A DNA stretch of 56,616 nucleotides from Tenacibaculum finnmarkense (GTDB lineage: Bacteria; Bacteroidota; Bacteroidia; Flavobacteriales; Flavobacteriaceae), in the NCBI RefSeq assembly GCF_900239185.1, contig NZ_OENA01000061.1, positions 3,501 to 60,116 of the forward strand, given 5' to 3'. The position numbers and the translations under genes were made by a program. The notes beneath the pieces were generated by a model. It was not told where the DNA came from and made no database searches. It saw only the letters and a program-made list of their open reading frames with translations. Below, piece by piece: positions 25,863 to 35,122 of this stretch; position 1 is the first letter of the stretch, and every line of letters begins with the position of its first letter.

Positions 25863-26600
25863 ATGGAAGAAAACACTACTATTTTTGGTATTAGAGCAAT
25901 TATTGAAGCAATTGAAAGCGAAGCTTCAATTAACAAAGTATATTTACAAAAAGGACTTCGTGGAGAATTATTTTTTGAATTAGATAAATTATTAAGAAAA
26001 AACAAAGTATCAATCAGTGTTGTTCCTACTGAAAAATTAGATAGATTATCGAAACACAGTAATCATCAAGGGGCTGTTGCTAGAATTTCACCTGTTGATT
26101 TTCATGATTTAGAAACCTTAATAGAAACTACTTTAGAGTCTGATAAAATGCCTTTATTTTTATTATTAGATCAAGTATCTGATGTTAGAAATTTTGGTGC
26201 AATTATTAGAACTGCTGAGTGTACTGGAGTAAACGGAATTATTATCCAAAAAAGTGGTAGTGCTCCTATAAATGCTGAAACGATTAAAACATCGGCAGGT
26301 GCAGCTTTCAAAATTCCTATTTGTAAAGTTGACCATATTAAAGATGCTATGTTTCAATTACAAGCAGAAAATATAAAATTAGTAGCGGCTACCGAAAAAA
26401 CCGAAGATTCTGTTTTTGATGTTGATTTTAATCAGCCAGTTGCAATTATAATGGGTTCTGAACATAAAGGAGTTAGTAATTCTGTATTAAAAATGGCAGA
26501 TTATAAAGCCAAATTACCATTACTTGGTGAAATTGAGTCTTTAAATGTTTCTGTTGCTTGTGGGGTTTTTCTTTATGAAACTATCCGTCAAAGACAATAA
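25863..26600 (+). CDS. rlmB: 23S rRNA 2'-O-methyltransferase of the SpoU family (RlmB type)
   Basis: 245 residues. An N-terminal substrate-binding domain (TTIFGIRAIIEAIES) is followed by the SpoU catalytic domain with its three motifs: NFGAIIRTAECTGVNGIII, IMGSEHKGVS and LNVSVACGVFLYE. The enzyme methylates the ribose of G2251 (E. coli numbering) in the P loop of 23S rRNA using SAM. It stands alone between two terminators with its own close promoter. Confidence 0.9.
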   Translation: MEENTTIFGIRAIIEAIESEASINKVYLQKGLRGELFFELDKLLRKNKVSISVVPTEKLDRLSKHSNHQGAVARISPVDFHDLETLIETTLESDKMPLFLLLDQVSDVRNFGAIIRTAECTGVNGIIIQKSGSAPINAETIKTSAGAAFKIPICKVDHIKDAMFQLQAENIKLVAATEKTEDSVFDVDFNQPVAIIMGSEHKGVSNSVLKMADYKAKLPLLGEIESLNVSVACGVFLYETIRQRQ

Positions 26601-26622
26601 ATATTACAAAATTATAAAAATT

Positions 26623-26650
26623 AAAATCCTGCTTTTTGCAGGATTTTTTT
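26623..26650 (+). terminator. terminator of rlmB
   Basis: AAAATCCTGC and GCAGGATTTT (26623-26632, 26638-26647) around TTTTT, followed by more T. Confidence 0.92.
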
Positions 26651-26718
26651 TATGTTTTGTTTTTAATGATAAACAAATTTCTAATAAAGTGTTTTTTTTA
26701 AAAAAAGATATAAACATC

Positions 26719-26739
26719 ATGCTGAATTTAGTTCAGCAT
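26719..26739. repeat. short intergenic hairpin repeat, copy 1
   Basis: ATGCTGAA and TTCAGCAT around TTTAG, followed by CGCATC. The same layout recurs at 47001-47028. Confidence 0.7.
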
Positions 26740-26772
26740 CGCATCTTGATTTGCCTTTTTTTTGTTTTTTTT

Positions 26773-26920
26773 TGTCAATTCGAGTGATTTTAAAGACTGA
26801 AAGGAATTAAAATTGTATCGAGAATTTGAATTCTTTTATGTTGATGAATTTTTATTCATTTTGATGTTAAAAAAGTTCTCGATACTATTTTTTTGAAGGA
26901 AAAAATCACTCGAACTGACA
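26773..26920. repeat. 148-bp inverted-repeat (MITE-like) element
   Basis: The ends TGTCAATTCGAGTGATTTT and its complement (one mismatch) are terminal inverted repeats of 19 bases; inside them GTATCGAGAA and TTCTCGATAC form a second pair. A partial copy of the left arm, with about three differences in 57 bases, lies at 44555-44610. It has no coding capacity. Confidence 0.8.
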
Positions 26921-26990
26921 GTTTATTTAATTTTTAAATAAGCTCTTATAAAAAAAGATAATCTAATTTTAAAATAAAGCAACCAAGCCT

Positions 26991-27063
26991 AGCCCCGATT
27001 GAAGCATTTGTTTGAGCTCTTTTTTTGATTTTTCTTCAAAAAAAAGCGAGTGCGGAAAGCGGG
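26991..27063. repeat. structured intergenic repeat (GCCCCGATTGAAGC family), copy 1
   Basis: It starts AGCCCCGATTGAAGC, contains a long A/T hairpin (GAGCTCTTTTTTT against AAAAAAAGCGAGT), and ends TGCGGAAAGCGGG. Outer CCCG and CGGG can pair. Copies on the other strand occur at 45181-45267 and 55044-55122. Possibly a family of structured RNAs or REP-like DNA. Confidence 0.7.
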
Positions 27064-27081
27064 AAATTGCTTCTAAAAAAA

Positions 27082-27855
27082 CTACTTTGAAATAATATAA
27101 TTTATTTTTAAAACGTTCGGTACATCAATTTTAGCTACTTTGTTTTTATCTTGAATTTCTTTATTTTCTTGACCACTTCCCTGCTCTTCTTCTTCTTCTT
27201 CTTCTTCTTCGATAACTGGCGGAACATAATTTCCTTGCTCATCAAATAGTTCATCAAAAGCTGTTTTAGAAAACACAAATTTCTCTTTTATTACACCTTT
27301 TTTTCGGTAAAAAATAGCCAATAAAATTCCTGTAATAAACCCTGATAAATGTCCTTCCCACGAAACACCGTCTTTTATTGGTAACACATACCAAATCATG
27401 CTTCCGTATAAAAAAATCATAATTAACGAAACCGCTACAAGTCGATATTGTTTTTTAATAATTCCGCTGAAAAAAACAAAACTAAAAAGTAAATAAACAA
27501 TGCCACTTGCGCCAATATGATAGGATTCACGAGCAATTACCCAGGTTAAAAACCCTGTAAATAATCCGCCAAAAATCAATATTTTTAAGGCAACACTTCT
27601 GTAGAAATAAAACAAACTCGCACAAAGAACAAATAAAGGCACCGAATTATTAAACAAATGTCCTGTATCGCCATGAATAAAAGGCGAGGTTAAAATTCCT
27701 TTCAAACCAGTTACTTCTCTTGGTAAAATACCAAATTTATTAAAATTGAAGCCAAAAGTAATTTCTATCCAATATATAAACCATATTGAAATCACAAAAA
27801 TAAATGGTATTAAAAAAATACGGTTCGAATATTTTAATTCAGTAGCTGTTTTCAT
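27082..27855 (-). CDS. rhomboid family intramembrane serine protease
   Basis: I prefer the ATG at 27853-27855 (MKTATELKYSNRIF) over the first one 18 codons upstream; the product then has 257 residues. About six membrane helices are visible. The catalytic dyad is present: Ser in YHIGASGIVYLL and His in SWEGHLSGFITG. HGDTGHLFNN matches the rhomboid motif in helix 2. It cleaves membrane proteins within the bilayer. The cytosolic tail contains a run of nine Glu encoded by a CTT microsatellite. Divergent from rarA. Confidence 0.88.
   Translation of the reverse strand: MKTATELKYSNRIFLIPFIFVISIWFIYWIEITFGFNFNKFGILPREVTGLKGILTSPFIHGDTGHLFNNSVPLFVLCASLFYFYRSVALKILIFGGLFTGFLTWVIARESYHIGASGIVYLLFSFVFFSGIIKKQYRLVAVSLIMIFLYGSMIWYVLPIKDGVSWEGHLSGFITGILLAIFYRKKGVIKEKFVFSKTAFDELFDEQGNYVPPVIEEEEEEEEEQGSGQENKEIQDKNKVAKIDVPNVLKINYIISK
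27184..27210. repeat. trinucleotide (CTT) microsatellite
   Basis: Nine CTT/TTC units encode a poly-Glu stretch in the rhomboid tail. Unit changes alter length without breaking the frame. Confidence 0.85.
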
Positions 27856-27931
27856 AGGTATTGAAATATCAAAAACAAATCCAACTAAAAATTTCGGAAC
27901 ATCTGTCATAAATCTTTGGTATTTTTACAAA

Positions 27932-29203
27932 ATGAATCAACCTTTGGCAGAAAGAATACGTCCGCAGAATTTATCCGATTATATAAGTCAACAACATTTA
28001 GTTGGCGAAAACGGAATTTTAACCAATCATATTAAACAAGGAATAATTCCTTCGTTAATTCTTTGGGGACCTCCGGGAATTGGAAAAACAACACTTGCCA
28101 ATATTATTGCCAACGAATCTGGGCGACCTTTTTATACTTTGAGCGCCATTAGCGCAGGTGTAAAAGATGTGCGTGAAATTATTGAAAAAGCGAAGAAAAG
28201 CGGCGGATTGTTTAGTCAAAAAAATCCTATTTTATTTATTGATGAAATTCATCGCTTTAGCAAATCGCAACAAGATTCTTTACTTGGCGCTGTTGAAAAA
28301 GGTTGGGTAACTTTAATTGGTGCAACTACCGAAAACCCAAGTTTTGAAGTAATACCTGCACTACTCTCTCGTTGTCAGGTGTATATTTTAAATTCTTTTG
28401 ATAAAAATGATTTAATAGCGCTTTTACACAGAGCGATGAAAAAAGATACATTTATTGCTGATAAAAAAATTACCTTAAAAGAAACTGATGCTTTATTGCA
28501 AGTTTGTGGTGGTGATGCTCGGAAACTTTTAAATATTTTTGAATTATTAGTGGCTGCTGAAAATGAAATTGAAATTACCAACGAACTTGTTTTATCTAAA
28601 ATTCAAAAAAATACAGTTCGATATGATAAAACAGGCGAACAACATTATGATATTGCGTCGGCTTTTATAAAATCGATACGAGGAAGCGACCCAAATGCCG
28701 CAGTTTATTGGCTGGCTAGAATGATTGAAGGTGGCGAGGATGTGAAGTTTATTGCTCGTAGAATGCTTATTGCAGCTTCCGAAGATATTGGAAATGCCAA
28801 TCCAACAGCATTTATTATGGCAAATAATACCTTTCAAGCGGTTTCGGTAATTGGCTATCCTGAATCAAGAATTATTTTAAGTCAATGTGCTATTTATTTG
28901 GCAAATTCGCCAAAAAGTAACGCTTCTTATATGGCGATTGGTGAAGCTCAAAATTTAGTAAAAACAACAGGCGATTTACCTATTCCGCTACATTTAAGGA
29001 ATGCTCCGACAAAATTAATGAAAGATTTAAACTACGGAAAAGACTATGCCTATTCTCATAATTATACTGGTAATTTTGTAAATCAAGAGTTTTTACCCGA
29101 AGAAATTAAAAACACAAAATTGTACGAACCAGGTAATAATGCTCGAGAAAATCAGTTTAGAGAATTATTAAAACAACGCTGGAAAGATAAATATAAGTAT
29201 TAA
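27932..29203 (+). CDS. rarA: replication-associated recombination protein A (AAA+ ATPase)
   Basis: I start at ATG 27932 ([20 protein letters not shown]), the usual start of this family; the longer frame upstream overlaps the divergent rhomboid gene. 423 residues. Walker [10 protein letters not shown] and Walker [10 protein letters not shown] are present, with the RarA/MgsA C-terminal region ([21 protein letters not shown]). RarA acts at stalled replication forks. Followed by a terminator. Confidence 0.95.
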   Translation: MNQPLAERIRPQNLSDYISQQHLVGENGILTNHIKQGIIPSLILWGPPGIGKTTLANIIANESGRPFYTLSAISAGVKDVREIIEKAKKSGGLFSQKNPILFIDEIHRFSKSQQDSLLGAVEKGWVTLIGATTENPSFEVIPALLSRCQVYILNSFDKNDLIALLHRAMKKDTFIADKKITLKETDALLQVCGGDARKLLNIFELLVAAENEIEITNELVLSKIQKNTVRYDKTGEQHYDIASAFIKSIRGSDPNAAVYWLARMIEGGEDVKFIARRMLIAASEDIGNANPTAFIMANNTFQAVSVIGYPESRIILSQCAIYLANSPKSNASYMAIGEAQNLVKTTGDLPIPLHLRNAPTKLMKDLNYGKDYAYSHNYTGNFVNQEFLPEEIKNTKLYEPGNNARENQFRELLKQRWKDKYKY

Positions 29204-29239
29204 AAAAAAGAGTGTATTATAAAAATACACTCTTTTTTT
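29203..29239 (+). terminator. terminator after rarA
   Basis: AAAAAAAGAGTGTATT pairs with AATACACTCTTTTTTT. It also faces the convergent gene ending at 29263, so may serve both. Confidence 0.92.
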
Positions 29240-29262
29240 ATGGATAAAATAGCATGTAATAT

Positions 29263-29976
29263 TTAAAACTTTACTTGATATTTTTCTATTGTTTTAATTC
29301 CTTTTTTATAATATTCGGCAATCCAAATATCATTATTTTTATAGATGATTCCGTTTTCATCTTCCATAACAAAAACATTTTTAACACTAGTCTTTAGTAT
29401 TTTAAAAATAGTTTTTTGGGCTGTATCTACTAACTGAAAACCATTTTTCGTTGGTTGAGCATATAGGTTAATAACAGTACTTTCTACTGTTTTGTTAGCT
29501 AGTAATTCACTTTGATTATCAATATTCTGAATAATATTTTGAGTGCTATTTGGCGTATATTTATACTTTAAAGCCTTGATTGATTTAAAAGTATTTCTAA
29601 TTGCTTCATGATATGCTTTTTTGTAATTTTTAATTTTACTTCTCCCTTCTTTTGATGAAAAAACATCTTTATTGCCACAATCTTTAAGAGTAATACTATT
29701 TTTTGTTGTAAACAAACTAGATGCATCAGTAAGCACCGCTGTTAATGCTAAACACCTGTTTTCAGCTAGGTCGTCAGGTAAAACCTCATCGGCTAAAAAG
29801 ACTGTAAAACCGTGTTTTTTAAATAAAAATTTAGTTAATGAACTGGTTTGATATTGATCGACTGTTTTAAGAAAATCAAACTTATTAGGTACCATAATAT
29901 ATTTGTAATTATTTACCTTTTTTTGAGCCTGTATTGATGTGCTTATCAGCAATAATAGTATGATTATTTTATTCAT
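29263..29976 (-). CDS. secreted hypothetical protein, about 237 residues
   Basis: I start at ATG 29974-29976 (MNKIIILLLLISTSIQAQ), a clean signal peptide cut after QAQ. The mature protein has a segment KYIMVPNKFDFLKTVDQYQ at the start and a C-terminal beta-rich part (NGIIYKNNDIWIAEYYKKG). I associate this type with flavobacterial gene pairs beside the deacetylase-like gene upstream, but know no function. The upstream gene ends 37 bases away, same strand. Confidence 0.6.
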   Translation of the reverse strand: MNKIIILLLLISTSIQAQKKVNNYKYIMVPNKFDFLKTVDQYQTSSLTKFLFKKHGFTVFLADEVLPDDLAENRCLALTAVLTDASSLFTTKNSITLKDCGNKDVFSSKEGRSKIKNYKKAYHEAIRNTFKSIKALKYKYTPNSTQNIIQNIDNQSELLANKTVESTVINLYAQPTKNGFQLVDTAQKTIFKILKTSVKNVFVMEDENGIIYKNNDIWIAEYYKKGIKTIEKYQVKF

Positions 29977-30012
29977 ATTTAACACTTAATTTTTTTAATT
30001 AATTGATTTTTT

Positions 30013-31317
30013 TTAATTTTTGGCTATTTTTAACATGGCGCCATAAACACGCTTCCACCTCTTCCATTGCTCATAATTACTTAAACTTTCGTTATGAAAA
30101 GTAGTCATGAAAACACCATTTACGGCAGTTACTTCATTTTTTAAATCTCTTATTTTACCTAACGATTGCTTGGGTGTTAACTTCATATAATCTTTTAAAG
30201 TTACATCAATTAAAGCAAAAGAAAATACCTTTAAGGGTGTTTGAATTTCAAAGGCTAAATCATAAAAATAAAATGGCGTACAAGTGCTTGCCCTAAAACC
30301 TGCGTGACTTACATAGCCCATCGAATAATCTTCTGTTACTTCTAAATCAATTAAATTTTGATAGGTTTCAGGCAATGACAAGCGTAAATAATGCTGACGA
30401 GAACGCTTTATTGGCATATTTATAATGTTTTCTAAGCGTTCTTTTTCTTTTTTTAACAAGGCGTTATTTGTCATGGTATGATATGATGGATGTAAGCCTA
30501 CCCTTGCATAATCTACGATGTCTTTTATCAATAGTTTAAAAGGAGTTTTTGAGGCAGAAACATTGGTATCAAACGTTGTATAATCGCCTATTAAAAAGAA
30601 AAAAATAGTTCTAATTTCATGTGTTTTTTTTAATTCTAACAGTATTTTAAATGTATTAAAAGGATCCTTTTTAAAATTAAACAAGACAGCCATTCTATCC
30701 CAAATATTAATAACTTTAAAGTGCCAAGTATCTTTTAAAAAACCACCAAGTGTTCTAATAAAACCTTTGTGTTTGTAAATAAAGGAATTATCAACATCAA
30801 TCGTAGAAATATACTGGTACTTCCTTGTTGGATACGCATACTTGGGGTATTTAACCTTTAAAGCATCTAAGAATTTATATGCCCAGATATCAACAAGTGG
30901 CTTTTCTAAAAAACCGTATTTAAAAGCAATACTTTGAGTGGCTGAAAAACGAGCATGGCTATCTTTTATATGTGGTAAATATTCTTCATACCTAGAAATT
31001 AAATAAAAAGTAGCTGCAAAAATATCAAAAGGAATTTCAGATTGCTCATCGGTAGCAAAAAAACAAGGAACTGCATCCCATTTTTTTATATTTATATCTA
31101 TATCTTGTATTCCTTGCTGCGTTAACAAGGCGGTACTTTTTATAAAAAACTCTTTTCCTAAAGCTACTTTTGTATAGGTGATTTTAGGATTGTTATACGC
31201 CACAAATTCTTCTACTTTGCTTGTAAACTGAATTGGTATATGTAAAATATGTGTAAAAACATGCTTAAAAACATACCGAATTCGAGGGGTTATTTTAGGA
31301 GTATATATAAGTATCAT
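30013..31317 (-). CDS. polysaccharide-deacetylase-like protein
   Basis: 434 residues, no signal peptide. Although diverged, the deacetylase (NodB-type) layout can be traced: STIDVDNSF (metal-binding Asp, about residue 190), GLHPSYHTM (the His-x3-His pair, near 287), and GYVSHAGFRAST (Arg motif). The N-terminal 130 residues form a separate domain seen in Bacteroidota homologues. It would act on a cell-surface or intracellular glycan, but the substrate is unknown. Co-directional with the secreted protein gene downstream. Confidence 0.7.
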   Translation of the reverse strand: MILIYTPKITPRIRYVFKHVFTHILHIPIQFTSKVEEFVAYNNPKITYTKVALGKEFFIKSTALLTQQGIQDIDINIKKWDAVPCFFATDEQSEIPFDIFAATFYLISRYEEYLPHIKDSHARFSATQSIAFKYGFLEKPLVDIWAYKFLDALKVKYPKYAYPTRKYQYISTIDVDNSFIYKHKGFIRTLGGFLKDTWHFKVINIWDRMAVLFNFKKDPFNTFKILLELKKTHEIRTIFFFLIGDYTTFDTNVSASKTPFKLLIKDIVDYARVGLHPSYHTMTNNALLKKEKERLENIINMPIKRSRQHYLRLSLPETYQNLIDLEVTEDYSMGYVSHAGFRASTCTPFYFYDLAFEIQTPLKVFSFALIDVTLKDYMKLTPKQSLGKIRDLKNEVTAVNGVFMTTFHNESLSNYEQWKRWKRVYGAMLKIAKN

Positions 31318-31362
31318 AACTGTTTTGAAGGGCTTAAAAACACAAATAACAATACAAAAGCA

Positions 31363-32049
31363 CTATAGCATTTCTTGATCTGCAAAGCTAAAATACGTTT
31401 TTTCGGTAATTATTAAATGATCTAGTAGTTTTATATCTAAAGTAACACCCGCTTGTTTAATTTTAGCAGTTAATTGAATGTCTGAATTGCTAGGTTTTAG
31501 TTTTCCTGACGGATGATTATGTGCCACAATAATACCAACCGCAGAAACTTTTAATGCCTTTTGATATAGTAATCTTACATCGACTAAAGTTGCAGTAAAA
31601 CCTCCTTTACTTAGTTGATGTTTTGCGACTACTTTATTTGAATTATTTAAGTATAAAACCCAAAACTCTTCATGTCCTAAATCGCCAATTAATGGTTGCA
31701 ATATGGTAGCGGCATCTAATGAACTGGTTATTTTAGAAATCCGATTGCTTTCTATAAATTGCCTACGTTTGCCTATTTCTAAAGCCGTAACTATTGAAAT
31801 AGCCTTTGCTTCTCCTATGCCTTTAAAGCTCATTAATTCTTCCAATGATAATTTAGCCAAGGCGTTTAAATCATTATTGACCGAGGCTACTATTTTTTGA
31901 GACAACCCAACGGCACTTTGTTCTCTGTTACCTGAACCTATTATAATGGCGATTAATTCAGCGCTTGACAAAGCGGCTTTTCCTTTTAACATTAATTTTT
32001 CACGAGGTCTGTCATCTAATGCCCACAATTTGATTGATTTTTTTTTCAT
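31363..32049 (-). CDS. radC: RadC-like JAB/MPN domain protein
   Basis: 228 residues. N-terminal helix-hairpin-helix region (LSLEELMSFKGIGEAKAISI, about residues 65-85), then a JAB domain with the metal-binding motif HNHPSGKLKPSNSD near residues 176-189. Despite the historical name, a role in DNA repair is not established for this family. Divergent from trkA with a gap of about 100 bases. Confidence 0.92.
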   Translation of the reverse strand: MKKKSIKLWALDDRPREKLMLKGKAALSSAELIAIIIGSGNREQSAVGLSQKIVASVNNDLNALAKLSLEELMSFKGIGEAKAISIVTALEIGKRRQFIESNRISKITSSLDAATILQPLIGDLGHEEFWVLYLNNSNKVVAKHQLSKGGFTATLVDVRLLYQKALKVSAVGIIVAHNHPSGKLKPSNSDIQLTAKIKQAGVTLDIKLLDHLIITEKTYFSFADQEML

Positions 32050-32094
32050 ATGGCAGCTATCATCTCTAAATTAGTTATAAATATAATCCATTTT

Positions 32095-32126
32095 TTTGCA
32101 CAAGCCAAACAAGCACAGTATCTTTG
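32095..32126 (+). promoter_or_regulatory. trkA-trkH promoter
   Basis: TTTG (32095-32098), 20 bases, TATCTTTG (32119-32126): full match to the Bacteroidota consensus, with the ATG at 32152. This supports the start chosen for trkA. Confidence 0.8.
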
Positions 32127-32151
32127 TTGCCTACTTTTTATTATCAAACTC

Positions 32152-33498
32152 ATGAAGATTATTATAGCTGGGGCTGGAGACGTTGGTTTTCATTTAGCCA
32201 AACTCCTTTCTTACGAATCTCAAGATACTTACGTTATTGATTCTGATGGCGAAAAGCTTGATTACATCAACAACCATTTAGATGTTATCACCAAAAAAGG
32301 CGACGCTACTTCTATTCAGTTATTAAAAGAAATTGGCATTGCTGATGCTGATTTATTACTAGCGGTTACCGAAAGTCAGAATACCAATTTTACCATATCG
32401 GTTATTGGAAAAGCATTGGGCGTAAAAAAAACAATTGCCAGAATTAACAATCCTGAATTTTTAAATAACGACAGTATTGACTTTAAAGATTTTGGCGTAG
32501 ATTTCATGATTTCTCCTGAAGCTTTAGCTGCTGAAGAAATAAAAGTACTGTTAAATCAATCTTCTTTTAACGATACCGTTACTTTTGAAAACGGCGTATT
32601 TAATATTATGGGAACAACCCTTGGCTATAAATCGCCTATATTAAATTTAACCGTTAAAGAAGCTAAAGAAAAATTTAGTTTAGTTGATTTTATTACCATC
32701 GCTATAAAACGAGAAGGCACCGCACAAACCATTATTCCTCGTGGTGATACTACCTATAAAATGAACGATCAAGTTTATTTTTCGGTACCAAGTTATAGCA
32801 TTGATAAATTACATCCTATTATTGGTAAAGAGCAAATAGCCATTAAAAATGTGATGATTCTTGGCGGTAGTAATATCGGAAGAAAAACATCTAAAAGTCT
32901 TTGTAGCGCTAACTTTAAAGTAAAACTTATAGAGCGTAAACGAGAAAAAGCCTTGCACCTTGCCGAAGAATTGATAGACACCTTAGTTATTCATGGAGAC
33001 GGTAGAGATTTAGAGCTTTTAGAAGATGAAAACATTCGAGAAATGGATGCTTTTATTGCGGTAACTGGCGATTCTGAAACCAACATTATGTCTTGTTTGG
33101 TCGCAAAATCGAAAGGAGTTAAAAAAACCGTTGCCTTGGTTGAAAATATGGATTATATCAATATTTCACAAACCATTGGTATTGATACCCTTATTAATAA
33201 AAAATTAATTGCGGCAAGTAATATTTTCCGCCACATACGTAAAGGTGAAATTTTAGCCTTAGCAAACTTACATAATATTGATGCCGAAGTTTTTGAATTT
33301 GAAGTTCAAAAAAATGCCAAAGTAACTCTAAAACCAATTAAAGAACTACGTTTTCCTAGAGAAGCCGTTTTTGGTGGTGTTATTAGAGATGGAAAACCTC
33401 ATATGTCTTTTGGTGATTTTCAATTACAAAGTGGCGATAAAGCCATCGTTTTTTGTTTGCCCGAAGCAATATCAATTGTAGAAGAATTATTCAACTAA
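32152..33498 (+). CDS. trkA: Trk potassium uptake regulator TrkA
   Basis: 448 residues from ATG 32152, which lies just after a consensus promoter and gives the usual family start MKIIIAGAGDVGFHLAKLL. Two NAD-binding TrkA-N domains are seen (GAGDVG near residue 7 and GGSNIG near 240), each followed by a TrkA-C domain. It is the cytosolic gating ring of the TrkH channel. Its TAA shares a base with the ATG of trkH (TAATG), so translation is coupled. Confidence 0.95.
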   Translation: MKIIIAGAGDVGFHLAKLLSYESQDTYVIDSDGEKLDYINNHLDVITKKGDATSIQLLKEIGIADADLLLAVTESQNTNFTISVIGKALGVKKTIARINNPEFLNNDSIDFKDFGVDFMISPEALAAEEIKVLLNQSSFNDTVTFENGVFNIMGTTLGYKSPILNLTVKEAKEKFSLVDFITIAIKREGTAQTIIPRGDTTYKMNDQVYFSVPSYSIDKLHPIIGKEQIAIKNVMILGGSNIGRKTSKSLCSANFKVKLIERKREKALHLAEELIDTLVIHGDGRDLELLEDENIREMDAFIAVTGDSETNIMSCLVAKSKGVKKTVALVENMDYINISQTIGIDTLINKKLIAASNIFRHIRKGEILALANLHNIDAEVFEFEVQKNAKVTLKPIKELRFPREAVFGGVIRDGKPHMSFGDFQLQSGDKAIVFCLPEAISIVEELFN

Positions 33499-34997
33499 TG
33501 GAAAATTTCAATCTAAAATTAATTTATCGATTTTTAGGGATAACAGCCGTTCTTAATGGCTTATTCATGTGGCTTTCATTACCGTTTAGTTTTTATTATG
33601 ACGAGCCTTCTAAGTGGGGAATTTTAAACGCCGGACTAATTACAATAGCTACCGGTTTAGTTCTCTTTTTTTTTAACAAACCTGTTACTAAAAAAATCAA
33701 GAAAAAAGAAGGCTACCTTATTGTTACTTTAGGCTGGCTTATTTTAACAATTACCGGAATGCTTCCTTATTTATTATCGGGCAGTATTCCTAGTGTTACC
33801 AACGCATTGTTTGAAACTATTTCAGGCTATTCAACGACAGGTTCATCTATTTTAACATATATAGAATCGATGCCTAAAGGAATCCTGTTTTGGCGTAGCG
33901 CTACGCATTGGATTGGCGGAATGGGAATTATTGTGCTTACCATTGCCATATTACCTTTACTAGGAATTGGCGGTATGCAGTTATTTATGGCAGAAGCTCC
34001 AGGGCCATCAGCCGATAAATTACACCCTCGTATTACCGATACCGCAAAACGTTTATGGTTAATTTACGTATTGCTTACATTTGTAGAATTTTTACTTTTA
34101 AAAGTTGCGGGTATGGGCTGGTTTGATGCCTTAAATCATGCAATGGCAACCATTAGTACTGGTGGTTTTTCAACTAAAAATGCTAGTGTTGCTCATTGGA
34201 ATGGCTCGCCATTTATACAATATATTATCATCTTTTTTATGTTTTTAGCAGGTATCAATTTTGTACTTACCTACTTTGCTTTAAAAGGAAAGGTGCGAAA
34301 AGTTATTCAAAGTGAAGAATTTAAGTATTATTTCTTTGGTGTTTTAGGGATTTCTAGTGTTATTGCTGTCATGATTATTTTTAATCAAGACCCTTCATTA
34401 CAAACCTCTATTGAGCATCCGATGGTATATGGTAATGTTGAAAGTGCCATACGACATTCGTTATTTTCAGTACTATCAGTAATAACAACTACAGGTTTTG
34501 TTACGGCTGATTTTACGATGTGGAATTATTTTGTAACGGCAATTTTCTTTTCATTATTTTTCTTAGGAGGATCGGCAGGTTCTACCTCTGGTGGGGTTAA
34601 AATTGTACGACATATTATCTTATTAAAAAGTAGTTTTTTAGAGTTTAAGAAAAGTTTACACCCTAATGCAATAATCCCTGTTCGTTATGACGGAAAAGCC
34701 GTTAAACAAACCATTGTATTTAACATCTTATCGTTCTTTGTATTGTATATGTTCATTTTTATTATGGGAACTATCATACTTGCTTTCTTCGGATTAGACT
34801 TTTATTCAGCCTTAGCCGCCTGTGCTTCCTCTTTAGGAAATATTGGTCCTGGTTTAGGTAGTGTAAGCCCTGTTGATAATTTTAATCATTTATCTACCGG
34901 AGCAAAATTATTTTGTTCTTTTTTAATGCTTATCGGGCGTTTAGAACTTTTTACGGTATTAATTTTATTCACCCCTTTCTTTTGGCGTAAAAATTAA
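33498..34997 (+). CDS. trkH: Trk potassium uptake channel TrkH
   Basis: 499 residues, start at the ATG overlapping the trkA stop. About ten membrane helices and four pore loops with the SGYSTTGSS, TISTGGFST, TTTGFVTAD and SSLGNIGPGL selectivity segments. It takes up potassium together with TrkA. No clear terminator follows within the 125 bases before the next gene. Confidence 0.95.
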   Translation: MENFNLKLIYRFLGITAVLNGLFMWLSLPFSFYYDEPSKWGILNAGLITIATGLVLFFFNKPVTKKIKKKEGYLIVTLGWLILTITGMLPYLLSGSIPSVTNALFETISGYSTTGSSILTYIESMPKGILFWRSATHWIGGMGIIVLTIAILPLLGIGGMQLFMAEAPGPSADKLHPRITDTAKRLWLIYVLLTFVEFLLLKVAGMGWFDALNHAMATISTGGFSTKNASVAHWNGSPFIQYIIIFFMFLAGINFVLTYFALKGKVRKVIQSEEFKYYFFGVLGISSVIAVMIIFNQDPSLQTSIEHPMVYGNVESAIRHSLFSVLSVITTTGFVTADFTMWNYFVTAIFFSLFFLGGSAGSTSGGVKIVRHIILLKSSFLEFKKSLHPNAIIPVRYDGKAVKQTIVFNILSFFVLYMFIFIMGTIILAFFGLDFYSALAACASSLGNIGPGLGSVSPVDNFNHLSTGAKLFCSFLMLIGRLELFTVLILFTPFFWRKN

Positions 34998-35122
34998 CAC
35001 AAGCACCTCAAATACAAATTACTACAAAAACATATCGTTATAATAACATTTAAAAAACAACTACAAAACACTCGTAAATAAACAATAAATTACCTTCGTT
35101 TCATTAATCAATTTATGATACT

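Larger units (their letters stand above)
26601..27081. other. intergenic segment of stacked repeat elements
   Basis: No gene. From left to right: the rlmB terminator, a short hairpin element (26719-26739), a 148-bp inverted-repeat element (26773-26920) and a structured element at 26991-27063. All three families recur elsewhere in this window. Confidence 0.8.

Noticed and set aside
26545..26787. Plus-strand frame after rlmB
   Set aside because: It covers the rlmB end, a terminator and repeat elements, has a poly-Phe/Ile/Lys product and no coding character.
27746..27931. Upstream extension of the rarA frame
   Set aside because: It overlaps the divergent rhomboid gene, and the family normally begins at [11 protein letters not shown], so the ATG at 27932 is the start.
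32050..32151. Upstream extension of the trkA frame
   Set aside because: It contains the consensus promoter of trkA. The family start is at 32152.
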